Positions 1 through 8,137 of a stretch of 17,304 nt of DNA are shown piece after piece. The first letter of the stretch is position 1; every line of letters begins with the position of its first letter. The stretch comes from JBAVOR01 sp049692255 (lineage in GTDB: Bacteria; Babelota; Babeliae; Babelales; JACPOV01). Both the position numbers and the translations under genes were made by a program. The notes below the pieces were generated by a model that did not search any database, was not told the DNA's origin, and saw only the letters and a list, made by a program, of their open reading frames with translations. The stretch is taken from positions 1 through 17,304 of the forward strand of contig JBAVOR010000005.1 of assembly GCA_049692255.1 (NCBI GenBank), in the 5' to 3' direction.

Positions 1-1189
1 TGCCATTAAATAAATATATATAGTATCCCATTGTACGTTCTTTATTATCATGTACAGCCCCTGGCATTGTTGCACAATAATCTTCATAGTTATCTTTTGC
101 ATGAGTAATGGTGCCATATTGCTTAATATATTGGTCGAATGAGAGGGGGAATGTGTGGATTTTAATGGCGCTTTGTTTTTTCTCGTGCGTGCCAACATAG
201 GTCAATGGGCTGTTGATATCGGTGAATTTATCAGTCTCTAGCATATGTGAAGGGTTTTGTATCCATTCTTGTATACTTTTTGTGTACGAGATGTTGGAAA
301 GATTGAGTGCATTGGTAACTTGAGGGGGTGTATCAGTAGGAAAAAGTTCCCATGAGATAGTATCTGTATGATATACAAGGGGTTGCGGACTAGGTATGGC
401 CTGCATGTTGGTATCCGCGTTCTTTTTTGATAGGTGCAGCGCACTGTTCTGTAGCAGTTCTTTTGCCTTATCAAAAATACGCATACTTGCGGCATCGAGC
501 GGGTATAATTCAAGTTGTTTTTTGTGCATACCAAATTGTTGTGAATCTGCTTGAAGCAAAGGAAGATATTTTGTATCAATCATCTGTTTGACAAGGCTCA
601 GTCCACGGAAGGTTTCTCCGAACGCTCCATTATCAAATATATTTAAACCGCCTCCTATATTTCCCATCACCATTGCAGTACTAGCAGCAGTAATAATCAT
701 TTGTTTTTGCACATCATTAAATCTGTTTTCTTGAGCCTTAACTTCTTGTTTCAGCTTTTCTAGAGCGTTGAGTTTTGGCATGATGGTACCGGACACTTTC
801 TTGTGCTGTTCTTTAATTTTTTTTGTTAGTTGTACCTTAAAGTTTTTATCGAAAATAGTGTGCAAATGGAATTCTTGTATTTGCCCTTTCTGGTGGAGCA
901 GCTCAATGAACTTCTCTTGAGATAGGTTGTGACTATAAACGACGTTTTTATTTATGACCTTTTTTTCGAATCCTACTTGTTCTGCTAATTGATCACGAAC
1001 GGTATTGAAATCCTGAATAAAAAGAGAGAGTTCGCAGCGGCGATATGCCATTTTAATGATAGGCCACGTAGTTTCTTGGATGGTGGCATTGCTATATAAG
1101 AGTTGCTTTTGTTGCTCCATAGCAGAGCCTGTTGGCCATAACGCAACGTTTATCATTCCAAAGCATAATAAGCGTAATAATAGTTTCAT
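1..1189 (-). CDS. Exported protein of unknown function, 3' end outside window
   Basis: An uninterrupted reading frame runs from an ATG at 1189 to the window edge, giving 396 codons with no stop, so the C-terminus is missing. The start has a purine-rich GGGGGAA about 7 nt upstream. The first 23 residues form a signal peptide: MKLLLRLL, a hydrophobic core, then a GSA cleavage site before MEQQKQ. The mature part is mostly polar and helical, with a lysine/glutamate/glutamine-rich stretch around residues 105-160 that could be a coiled coil. A short glycine-rich hydrophobic segment (MIITAASTAMVMGNIGGG) follows, then a proline-richer C-terminal half. I recognise no family and see no enzyme motif. 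It is divergent from gyrA across a 179-bp AT-rich spacer. It resembles the exported helical protein at 5353-6603 in general style, but I cannot show homology by eye. Periplasmic or surface location is inferred from the signal peptide. Confidence 0.85.
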   Translation of the reverse strand, partial: MKLLLRLLCFGMINVALWPTGSAMEQQKQLLYSNATIQETTWPIIKMAYRRCELSLFIQDFNTVRDQLAEQVGFEKKVINKNVVYSHNLSQEKFIELLHQKGQIQEFHLHTIFDKNFKVQLTKKIKEQHKKVSGTIMPKLNALEKLKQEVKAQENRFNDVQKQMIITAASTAMVMGNIGGGLNIFDNGAFGETFRGLSLVKQMIDTKYLPLLQADSQQFGMHKKQLELYPLDAASMRIFDKAKELLQNSALHLSKKNADTNMQAIPSPQPLVYHTDTISWELFPTDTPPQVTNALNLSNISYTKSIQEWIQNPSHMLETDKFTDINSPLTYVGTHEKKQSAIKIHTFPLSFDQYIKQYGTITHAKDNYEDYCATMPGAVHDNKERTMGYYIYLFNG

Positions 1190-1230
1190 ATGAACATTCC
1201 CCCATATTATAATTATACAATAACTCCGTT

Positions 1231-1260
1231 ATTATAATATATAATATTGTGTATATGCAA
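1231..1260 (-). promoter_or_regulatory. Candidate promoter for the exported protein at 1-1189
   Basis: On the minus strand TTGCAT (1260-1255) is followed after 18 nt by a perfect TATAAT (1236-1231), about 42 nt upstream of the ATG. The spacer is very AT-rich and contains several other TATAAT-like strings, so the exact box is uncertain. A small perfect hairpin (AATAAC-TCC-GTTATT, 1219-1233) overlaps the -10 box. In the other direction, a TATAAT at 1337-1342 precedes gyrA by 26 nt but lacks a convincing -35 box. Confidence 0.35.
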
Positions 1261-1368
1261 CTTTATGGAAGATTAATAAGAAATGTATAGTGCGCATTGT
1301 CCTCAAACAAAAAAAATGAGATACTAAAAACTAAAATATAATTTCCTTTTGCATAAAGGGTCTATGGT

Positions 1369-3984
1369 ATGGAAAAGCCAGTATCGAATGGGCAAAAAGG
1401 TGCAGATGATGCACGTATTAAAGCAGTGCTTATCGAAGATGAGCTAAAAGATTCTTTTCTTGACTATGCCATGTCAGTGGTGGTCAGTCGCGCAATTCCT
1501 GATATTCGTGATGGGCTAAAGCCGGTGCATAGGCGTATTTTGTATACAATGCATCAGCTTGGGTTTCATTACAATAAGCCGTACCATAAATCTGTGCGTG
1601 CAGTGGGTGAAGTGCTTGGTAAGTATCACCCGCACGGTGACCAAGCGGTATACAACACCATGGTGGGAATGGTACAAGATTTTTCTAAGCGATATCCATT
1701 GCTTGACGGACAAGGTAACTGGGGCTCCGTTGATGGAGATAATGCAGCAGCCATGCGTTACACTGAAGTGCGCATGGAACGTATTACGCAAGAGCTTCTC
1801 GCTGATCTTGATAAAGAAACGGTGCCATTTGTACCAAACTTTGATGAATCGACGGTAGAGCCGGTTATTCTGCCGAGCAAGTTGCCTAATCTGCTTATTA
1901 ACGGTACTTCCGGCATTGCAGTAGGTATGGCGACCGCGATACCACCACATAACTTGAATGAAGTGGTGAATGCGTGCTTGGCGTATTTAGCTAATGAAGC
2001 TGTTTCTGATGAAGAGTTGTTTGAAAAAGTACCAGCACCTGACTTTCCTACGGGCGGTATTATTTGTGGTCGCGCCGGTATAGTGCGTGCATATAAAACT
2101 GGTCGTGGCAATTTGATTGTGCGTGCAGTAACTGCCATTGAACACACCAAAAAAGGTGATGCAATTGTGGTTACCGAATTGCCGTATCAGGTAAATAAAG
2201 CAACCTTAATTGTACGCATTGCCGACTTAGTCAAAGAAAAAATTATTGACGGTATCGTTAATATTCGTGATGAGTCAGATAAAAAAGGTATGCGCCTCGT
2301 AATCGAAATTCGACGCAATGAAGATCCGAATGTTATTTTAAATCAACTGTATAAACATACTGACTTGCAAACGAGTGTTTCTATTTTAATGCTCGGCTTG
2401 CTCGACAATAAACCTAAAATATTTAGCCTGCGTGATCTGTTACGTGAATTTTTATTGCATCGTCAAGAAGTTATTTATCGCCGTACGCAGTATGAATTAC
2501 GTCGCGCGCAAGAACGTGAACATATTTTAGGTGGTTTTATTATTGCTTTGCAAAATATTGATGAAGTAGTTGCGCTCATTAAAAATTCCCGCTCTGCGGA
2601 AGATGCAACCATTAAATTAAATAAACGATTCCTGCTGACTCCGGAGCAATCGCGCGCAATCTTAGAAATGAGATTGCAACGATTAACCGGCATGGAGCAA
2701 GAGAAGATGTATGAAGAGATGGAAGAGCTCAAAAAAATCATCATCTATTTAAAATCGATCTTACAAGATCCAACCATACTCAAGCGAGAAATCGAAAAAG
2801 AGTTGCATGCGTTAAAAGAAGAATATGGTGATGTGCGCCGCACTAAAATTGAAGGTGCCATCGACATTTTAACCGAAGCAGATCTAATTCCTGATGAAGA
2901 AGCGGTAGTGACATTAACGCGTCGTGGATACATTAAACGAGTGCCGCTAACCGTATATGGAGTACAGCATCGCGGTGGTAAGGGTAAAATGGGCATGGCG
3001 TCATTAGAAGAATCTGATGATATTATGCAAGACGTGTTTGTTGCAAAGACACATGATGAACTGCTTTTCTTTACCAACTTAGGACGCGTGTACAGCATAG
3101 ATGTATTTGCTGTGCCAGAAGCATCGCGTACCGCTAAAGGCAGAGCGATTGTAAATCTATTGCCATTAGCGCCGCAAGAAAAAGTAGTAAAACTGCTCTG
3201 CACGCGTGCTCTGGAAGGAAAGATGTTAGTGCAGCTGACTAAGCAGGGTATTATTAAACGTACCGATGCAATGTCTTTTGCTAAAATTCGTAGCTCAGGC
3301 ATTCGCTCAATTACGTTACGCGAAGGTGATGAGTTAGTATTCTGTGCGCTTAGTTCTGGCACCGACACCATAGTTATTGCTACTTCACAAGGGCAAGGCA
3401 TTCGCTTTAAAGAAGAAGAAGTGCGTGCCATGGGTCGTCAAGCAAGTGGTGTTATGGGCATTCGTTTGCGCAATAAAGATGCAGTCGTAGGCATGGAAGT
3501 TATTAGTAACGATGAAGATATCTTATTTGCTACCGAACGTGGGTATGGTAAACGAGTAAAAGCGGAAGATTTCCGTGTTGCGCATCGCAGCGGCTATGGT
3601 GTGCGTACGATTCCTACCGATGAACGCAACGGTACGGTGATTGGTCTTGCAGCAGTAACTGACAAGTCACATGTGTTATTAATTGACACTGCGGGTAAAA
3701 TGATCCGCTTGTCCCCCCATGAAGTGCGTACTATGGGACGTCAGGCAAAAGGGGTGCGTTTGATTCGTTTAGAAGATGATCAAAAACTGACTGCAGTAGT
3801 TGCTTTTGAGGAAGAAGGCAATGGCAATGATTTAGAACATGTACCAAATGATGCAAGCAGTAACGCACCAGTGAAGGCAGACGGGCTTAATACGTATACG
3901 ATGTACCATTTTAATGATGAATTGGAAGAGCACGTAGATACGCATATGGAGCTGGATGCATATCGCGAGGATGACGTTGCGTAA
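1369..3984 (+). CDS. gyrA: DNA gyrase subunit A
   Basis: This is the breakage-reunion subunit of DNA gyrase, which with GyrB introduces negative supercoils using ATP. The 871 residues are close to the usual length (E. coli 875). The N-terminal core carries the canonical DYAMSVVVSRAIPDIRDGLK segment, the HPHGD motif (87-91) and AAAMRYTEVR with catalytic Tyr131. The C-terminal beta-pinwheel contains a GyrA box, QHRGGKG (533-539; family consensus QRRGGKG), which favours GyrA over ParC. The tail is acidic. AAAGGG lies 8 nt before the ATG. An oddity: at the two main quinolone positions (E. coli Ser83 and Asp87) this protein has Gln92 and Asn96. The stop TAA is followed after 18 nt by a REP-like hairpin and then dprA, so the two genes may share a transcript. 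Confidence 0.97.
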   Translation: MEKPVSNGQKGADDARIKAVLIEDELKDSFLDYAMSVVVSRAIPDIRDGLKPVHRRILYTMHQLGFHYNKPYHKSVRAVGEVLGKYHPHGDQAVYNTMVGMVQDFSKRYPLLDGQGNWGSVDGDNAAAMRYTEVRMERITQELLADLDKETVPFVPNFDESTVEPVILPSKLPNLLINGTSGIAVGMATAIPPHNLNEVVNACLAYLANEAVSDEELFEKVPAPDFPTGGIICGRAGIVRAYKTGRGNLIVRAVTAIEHTKKGDAIVVTELPYQVNKATLIVRIADLVKEKIIDGIVNIRDESDKKGMRLVIEIRRNEDPNVILNQLYKHTDLQTSVSILMLGLLDNKPKIFSLRDLLREFLLHRQEVIYRRTQYELRRAQEREHILGGFIIALQNIDEVVALIKNSRSAEDATIKLNKRFLLTPEQSRAILEMRLQRLTGMEQEKMYEEMEELKKIIIYLKSILQDPTILKREIEKELHALKEEYGDVRRTKIEGAIDILTEADLIPDEEAVVTLTRRGYIKRVPLTVYGVQHRGGKGKMGMASLEESDDIMQDVFVAKTHDELLFFTNLGRVYSIDVFAVPEASRTAKGRAIVNLLPLAPQEKVVKLLCTRALEGKMLVQLTKQGIIKRTDAMSFAKIRSSGIRSITLREGDELVFCALSSGTDTIVIATSQGQGIRFKEEEVRAMGRQASGVMGIRLRNKDAVVGMEVISNDEDILFATERGYGKRVKAEDFRVAHRSGYGVRTIPTDERNGTVIGLAAVTDKSHVLLIDTAGKMIRLSPHEVRTMGRQAKGVRLIRLEDDQKLTAVVAFEEEGNGNDLEHVPNDASSNAPVKADGLNTYTMYHFNDELEEHVDTHMELDAYREDDVA

Positions 3985-4002
3985 GTTACGCAAACGTGCT
4001 AA

Positions 4003-4071
4003 CTGCGCTCATCTTGCCTGCCTGTCGAAGCTTTAGCGTAGTCGGGAGCTTGTCGAAGGACATGAGCGCAG
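4003..4071 (-). repeat. REP-like nested hairpin element, copy 1
   Basis: A perfect 10-bp inverted repeat, CTGCGCTCAT (4003-4012) and ATGAGCGCAG (4062-4071), encloses 49 nt. Inside are two direct copies of TGTCGAAG (4023-4030, 4051-4058) and an AAGCT/AGCTT inverted pair. Read on the minus strand it begins GCGCTCATGTCCTTCGACA, nearly identical to the start of the element at 11421 (GCACTCATGTCCCTCGATA) and similar to that at 11539-11591. It lies between the gyrA stop and the dprA start. This placement is the main argument against an upstream dprA start at 3996, which would translate the repeat. Confidence 0.75.
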
Positions 4072-4106
4072 GGCCTAGCATATTTTTCAGGAGTTCTTTA
4101 GGGGAT

Positions 4107-5264
4107 ATGAATAAAGTATTAGTACATCTTGGACTTATAGATCATATAGGCCCTGCAACCATTGCGGGGCTTATTACACAGATGGGCAGTTCGCTTGAGC
4201 AGTTATATGGCTTGAGCATCGGTGATTGCGTGGAACGGTTTGGCATGCCTACCCTAACTGCACAACGGTTGGTTCATGGGTTGCGTGATACACAACTACT
4301 GGAACAAGAGCTTGCACGCATCACAAAAGCTCAATGCAACGTGGTAACCATTGATGAACCACAGTACCCTGCGCTATTGCGAACTATCTATGCACCACCT
4401 CCTGTACTGTATTATTTCGGCACGTTACCATCTTATGAACGATGCATTGCGCTGGTTGGTGCACGTAAAGCAGATAGTTATGCGCAAGCCGTTATTGAAA
4501 CATTGGTGCCCGACTTAGTTGCTGCTGGTTGGCAAGTGATTAGTGGTGGTGCACTTGGTGTCGATACATTAGCGCATGCAGTAACGATAGCGATAGGAGG
4601 CAGTACTACCGCAGTGCTTGGTTCTGGATTGCTCGAACTGTATCCCTTTTCTAACAAAAAATTGTTTGAGCGTATAATACTACATGGTGGCTGCGTGATG
4701 ACTCCTTTTCCTTTGTTAACCACTCCACTTCCCGGCAACTTTCCTGCGCGTAACCGTATTATTGCAGGGCTTTCTCATATGTGTGTGGTGATACAGGCGC
4801 AGCAAAAAAGTGGTGCGCGTATTACTGCGCAATTTGCGCTTGAGCAGGGCAGAGAAGTAGGTGCAGTACCAGGAGCCATTACCAATCCGTTGAGTGAAGG
4901 ATGTCATGCGCTTATTCGTGAAGGGGCGCAGATAATTACCAGTGCTGCAGATATCTTTGCACTGTTTGGCCAGTTGCCGCGCAATCATGAGCAGCAAGTT
5001 GTTATACCGGCTGACGGTAGCATGCGCAAAACTAACGTTGTGCCTATTGAGAGTTCTGGCTTTACAGTGCGGGAAACATCAATTGATGTGGCTAACATGC
5101 CGTTACCAGAAGCTATCAAGCATTTGTGCGCACAGGGCCCCTGTTTACTTGATGATTTAATCACCAAAACGGGCGCGCCATTATTTGCTGTGCAAGACGC
5201 GTTGTTTGACTTAAATCTGGCAGGTGTCACCAAACAACTTTCCCCCGGACTCTGGGGCATTTAA
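4107..5264 (+). CDS. dprA: DNA-processing protein DprA (Smf)
   Basis: DprA binds incoming single-stranded DNA in natural transformation and loads RecA on it; it is widespread even in bacteria not known to be competent. The 385 residues show an N-terminal helical, HhH-like region (1-60) and a Rossmann-like DprA core. The core includes YPALL and APPPVLYYFG (88-105), VGARKADSYA (117-126), ISGGALGVDTLAH (145-157) and FPARNRIIAGLS (212-223). It also carries the SGARIT and AVPG segments (235-256) and GCHALIREGA (265-274). A C-terminal winged-helix-like domain (about 335-385) ends in GLWGI. The start at 4107 has CAGGAG 13 nt and GGGG 2 nt upstream; the frame stays open back to 3996, but that stretch is the REP-like element and has no DprA similarity. 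The usual SE-P segment reads MTPFP here. Identification is secure; a role in DNA uptake in this organism is inference. Confidence 0.95.
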   Translation: MNKVLVHLGLIDHIGPATIAGLITQMGSSLEQLYGLSIGDCVERFGMPTLTAQRLVHGLRDTQLLEQELARITKAQCNVVTIDEPQYPALLRTIYAPPPVLYYFGTLPSYERCIALVGARKADSYAQAVIETLVPDLVAAGWQVISGGALGVDTLAHAVTIAIGGSTTAVLGSGLLELYPFSNKKLFERIILHGGCVMTPFPLLTTPLPGNFPARNRIIAGLSHMCVVIQAQQKSGARITAQFALEQGREVGAVPGAITNPLSEGCHALIREGAQIITSAADIFALFGQLPRNHEQQVVIPADGSMRKTNVVPIESSGFTVRETSIDVANMPLPEAIKHLCAQGPCLLDDLITKTGAPLFAVQDALFDLNLAGVTKQLSPGLWGI

Positions 5265-5352
5265 AAAAACTTTTTTTTGATCTCTTTACCGTCAGTGAAC
5301 AAATATACTATTATAAAATTAAGTACAGTTTTTGTTAAAAATGGAGAGATGC

Positions 5353-6603
5353 ATGGAACGAATAATAGTATTTTTTGTCTTTATTGCCGCTACAATATTT
5401 GTCCATGCAGCACCCCCAGCTGGGCAACCAATGATCGGCGGCGCTAGAGAAACAGAATCGATAGAGACAAGGGCGGCTCAGGTGCAACGAGAAGGAGCTG
5501 TTTTTCAAGAACAAGAAATGCAGAAACCTGAGTTGAAACAGAAACGGGTGCTACTCACCACAGAAAAAAAAGAAGAAAGTATACAAAAACCAGTAGAGCT
5601 TTCAGCCATATACACGCGGTGGGGCTCGGTAACAACAAAAGCAAATAACAATATTGCATTGTTTAATGATTTGGCTGCGCGTGATACAAAGCAAATGTCA
5701 AATTCTTTCAAATTGGTCGTGGATACATATAAAGATATACCAGAACAAAATCAGCGACTGAGTTATATTAATTATCGGGTTGCCTATATACAGAATATCG
5801 AATTAGCTGAAGAAAATATTTCAAAGCAAAAAACATTTGCACTTCGATCAGAAATGAATCGTCTTATGGAAGAAGGGGTACAATTAGAAAGGAGAATAAA
5901 TCAATTTAATACTATCATTGACAGCCAAAGGCGCAATATTCAGAAATTTATTGATACGCATGCATCTGTCACAGATCAGGGGGAGGCCCCAAAATACATG
6001 GAAGCGAGCAGCATAAGTAAGCTCAAGAAGCAGCAAGAATTACGGTGGGAAAAAGAGTTGTTGCAACAACAAGAGCCGCCTGAAGATATAGTGCGAGAAA
6101 AGCAGTCAATAGGAGCGAAAGAGTTGAGAGATTTTGCTCAGTTGCTTGAAGTTAAAAAAAGTGATACTCCTGCACAAAAACAGAAACAGTTGATGAGTTT
6201 AAAATATGTTGCGCGCAATATTCTTTTCAGGTTAAAAGAGCGGGTAGAAGAGGTGGGTCTTGATTCGAGGCCGATCGATGCAGAAATTGCAAGATTTAAT
6301 ATATCCACTTATATCCCACAATCGATTGCGGATGTCGTTGATAACGCAAGCATTGCCCCACTTAAAGATTTGGATAATGCAATAGTATCTGATGAAGATA
6401 ATTTTGGAAAAGTGAAGGGGTATCCAGAAGATTATTTAAAACGTGATAGCCTTACGCTTGAAGTGCGAGATTTCGATGATCACAGCTATCAGTATGTTTT
6501 AAATTCTATTAGTCAACTAGAATTAGGACTTAAAGTGCCCACACGCGATCATTTTTCCGGCCAGCAGTTGAAGCAGCTTGTCGATGCCATACCAGCAGAA
6601 TAA
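5353..6603 (+). CDS. Exported helical protein of unknown function
   Basis: The 416-residue protein starts with a clear signal peptide, MERIIVFFVFIAATIFVHA, probably cleaved before APPAG. I chose the ATG at 5353 because GGAGAG sits 4 nt upstream; in-frame upstream starts (ATG 5341, TTG 5332) have no ribosome binding site. The mature protein is rich in Glu, Gln, Lys and Arg. Long predicted helices include a likely coiled coil around residues 125-190 (RSEMNRLMEEGVQLERRINQ) and charged runs with Gln repeats near 215-240. There are no membrane segments after the signal peptide and no catalytic motif I recognise. It follows dprA by 88 nt, which include a poly-A/poly-T stretch, and is followed by the rpmF promoter region, so it may be a single-gene unit. 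A periplasmic or secreted structural or effector-like role is possible but not shown. Confidence 0.85.
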   Translation: MERIIVFFVFIAATIFVHAAPPAGQPMIGGARETESIETRAAQVQREGAVFQEQEMQKPELKQKRVLLTTEKKEESIQKPVELSAIYTRWGSVTTKANNNIALFNDLAARDTKQMSNSFKLVVDTYKDIPEQNQRLSYINYRVAYIQNIELAEENISKQKTFALRSEMNRLMEEGVQLERRINQFNTIIDSQRRNIQKFIDTHASVTDQGEAPKYMEASSISKLKKQQELRWEKELLQQQEPPEDIVREKQSIGAKELRDFAQLLEVKKSDTPAQKQKQLMSLKYVARNILFRLKERVEEVGLDSRPIDAEIARFNISTYIPQSIADVVDNASIAPLKDLDNAIVSDEDNFGKVKGYPEDYLKRDSLTLEVRDFDDHSYQYVLNSISQLELGLKVPTRDHFSGQQLKQLVDAIPAE

Positions 6604-6628
6604 TATTATCAGAGTATTGCATCAAATT

Positions 6629-6657
6629 TTGCCTTTCTGCTGAACTTACCTTATAAT
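6629..6657 (+). promoter_or_regulatory. Sigma70-type promoter for rpmF-plsX operon
   Basis: TTGCCT (6629-6634, four of six matches to TTGACA) and a perfect TATAAT (6652-6657) are separated by exactly 17 nt. A start site near 6664 would give a leader of about 73 nt before rpmF. It sits in the only sizeable gap upstream of the six-gene series. Confidence 0.6.
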
Positions 6658-6692
6658 CAAGATATATGAAAAAGTAACGTAGTGTGATATCT

Positions 6693-6719
6693 GGGGCACC
6701 AGGTGTCACCTTTTCTTTT
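6693..6719 (+). promoter_or_regulatory. Attenuator-like hairpin with T-run in the rpmF leader
   Basis: Within the predicted leader, GGCAC (6695-6699) can pair with GTGTC (6703-6707) across a CAG loop. GG (6693-6694) can extend it with CC (6709-6710) across a bulged A. A pyrimidine run, TTTTCTTTT, follows directly (6711-6719) and the rpmF ribosome binding site comes 7 nt later. This is the geometry of a weak intrinsic terminator in front of a ribosomal protein gene, so attenuation is possible. The stem is short with one wobble pair, hence low confidence. Confidence 0.35.
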
Positions 6720-6737
6720 ATAGTCGGAGATTATACT

Positions 6738-7001
6738 ATGCCAGTTCCTAAACGGAAACGTTCCCGTCCTCGTCGTGATTCCCGTTTTGCCAATAAGGGT
6801 ATTGCAGAAAATTCAATAATTCGCTGCGCTACCGTTGATTGTACAGCCCTCTCTTTACTGCCTCATCAAGCATGCCATACGTGTGGTATGTACCGCGGTG
6901 AAAAAGTGATGCGTACAAAAAATGAGCGCACGCAAGTCAGAACGCTCAAAAAACAAGAAAAAACAAATAAAGCTGCAGCCACGCCTGAAGAAAACGCATA
7001 A
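6738..7001 (+). CDS. rpmF: 50S ribosomal protein L32
   Basis: L32 is a small protein of the large ribosomal subunit. The N-terminus MPVPKRKRSRPRRDSR matches the family signature (MAVPKRKxSKxRRD). A zinc-ribbon-like part follows, LPHQACHTCGMYRG. The four cysteines are at 30, 35, 46 and 49. The first pair is spaced C-x4-C instead of the usual C-x2-C, so zinc binding may be altered. After the family core there is a lysine-rich tail of about 30 residues, making 87 residues where 55-65 is common. The ATG at 6738 has GGAGA 7 nt upstream; an in-frame extension back to 6684 has no family similarity. The stop is 5 nt before plsX, the classical rpmF-plsX pairing, so co-transcription is likely. Confidence 0.93.
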   Translation: MPVPKRKRSRPRRDSRFANKGIAENSIIRCATVDCTALSLLPHQACHTCGMYRGEKVMRTKNERTQVRTLKKQEKTNKAAATPEENA

Positions 7002-7006
7002 AACAT

Positions 7007-8059
7007 ATGATTGCCGTTGATGCGATGGGGGGCGATTATGCCCCTCAAGAAGTCGTTGAAGGCGCGCTCAGGGCTGCTCGCTCTGGAATTCCTGTTGCTT
7101 TGTATGGGGATTCTTTGCGCATTGGTATAGCATTGAGCTTTGCTGATCGTTACTGGCACCGTTTGCCTATCACCATGCATCATAGCTCCCAGGTTATCGA
7201 GATGAGTGATGAACCTACGCGTGCTGTTACCAGTAAGCCCCATTCTTCCCTGGTGCATGCAGTGCAAGCGGTTGCTTCTGGGTATGCGAGTGCTGTTGTT
7301 TCGGCGGGCAATTCGGGCGCTGCCCTTGTTGCCGGTATGGTTCATCTGGGCAAGTTGCCTGGAATAGGGCGACCAGCCATTGGTGGATTTTTACCTACGC
7401 GTACCGATACGGTGTTTTGCATTGATCTTGGTGCAAACGTTGAGTGCAAACCAGAACATCTGCGTCAATTCGCTTATATGGCACATGCGTACGTGCAGGT
7501 AGTTAAGGGCATTGATAGCCCCCGCATCGGCCTTCTTGCTAATGGAGCAGAAGCAGGCAAGGGAACTAAGTTAATTCAACAAGCATATGAACTGTTGCAG
7601 AGCAACCCTCATTTTGTGGGCAACTGCGAGCCGCTTGACGTGTTGCAAGGGGCGGTGGATGTACTGGTATGTGATGGGTTTTCTGGCAATATCATGCTTA
7701 AATCTATGGAGGCCACTGTTCAGGTGGTAATGCAATGGCTGCGTCACGAAGGAGGACGCTCTTTTTTTGCCCGTTGCGCTGCATTATTAAGTGCCCCTTT
7801 ATTCCGTCGTTTAAAAAAACATATGACCAAAGCACAACGCGGTGGCGCTCTGTTGCTGGGTGTTAATAAACCGTTAGTTATTGCACATGGTTCTTCGCAA
7901 GCCGCTGCTATTGATGACGCTATTCGTTTTGCGCATCAGGTGGTAACCGAAAAGACATATGAACAGTTTGCTGCGCTCGTGCATCACCAGCTAACCGATG
8001 ATGATCATTACGTGCAGTCACTTGACAAACGCACGCATGAGAACAAACTAAGAGCTTGA
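7007..8059 (+). CDS. plsX: Phosphate acyltransferase PlsX
   Basis: PlsX converts acyl-ACP and phosphate to acyl-phosphate, the donor used by PlsY to start phospholipid synthesis at the membrane. Family motifs are in order: VDAMGGDYAP (4-13), VSAGNSGAALVAG (98-110), CIDLGANVECKPEHL (138-152), GLLANGAEAGKGTKL (175-189), and VDVLVCDGFSGNIMLK (217-232). The length of 350 residues is normal. It starts 5 nt after the rpmF stop, with no strong ribosome binding site, suggesting translational coupling. The gene normally precedes fabH; here the next gene is a TPR membrane protein. Because PlsX uses acyl-ACP, it is the logical partner of the acpP gene four genes downstream. All the main motifs appear intact, in contrast to the FabD homologue in the same operon. 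Confidence 0.96.
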   Translation: MIAVDAMGGDYAPQEVVEGALRAARSGIPVALYGDSLRIGIALSFADRYWHRLPITMHHSSQVIEMSDEPTRAVTSKPHSSLVHAVQAVASGYASAVVSAGNSGAALVAGMVHLGKLPGIGRPAIGGFLPTRTDTVFCIDLGANVECKPEHLRQFAYMAHAYVQVVKGIDSPRIGLLANGAEAGKGTKLIQQAYELLQSNPHFVGNCEPLDVLQGAVDVLVCDGFSGNIMLKSMEATVQVVMQWLRHEGGRSFFARCAALLSAPLFRRLKKHMTKAQRGGALLLGVNKPLVIAHGSSQAAAIDDAIRFAHQVVTEKTYEQFAALVHHQLTDDDHYVQSLDKRTHENKLRA

Positions 8060-8137
8060 GCTTTATGCAGCTTATTGATACGGTTGAAGATCAAGAGAGT
8101 ATAGCCGTAAAACAGTTTACATACGAAAAGAGGTTTC

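Noticed and set aside
238..579. A 113-codon minus-strand frame near the left edge
   Set aside because: It lies in another frame of the exported-protein gene that runs from 1189 to the edge; that longer frame has a signal peptide and ribosome binding site.
2745..3431. A 228-codon open frame on the minus strand inside gyrA
   Set aside because: It overlaps a securely identified gene completely, its translation is serine- and arginine-rich with no domain, and it follows from gyrA codon bias.
3996..4106. An upstream in-frame start that would lengthen DprA by 37 residues
   Set aside because: The extra stretch is the REP-like inverted repeat, has no DprA similarity, and a start with ribosome binding signals exists at 4107.
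5241..5279. Possible intrinsic terminator after dprA (CCCC/GGGG stem with a later run of eight T's)
   Set aside because: The stem is only 4 bp, lies inside coding sequence, and is 12-13 nt from the T-run, so the geometry is poor.
8075..8105. Possible internal promoter before the YfgM-like gene (TTGATA with TATAGC)
   Set aside because: The 19-nt spacer and weak -10 box are not convincing, and the tight gene spacing favours read-through from plsX.
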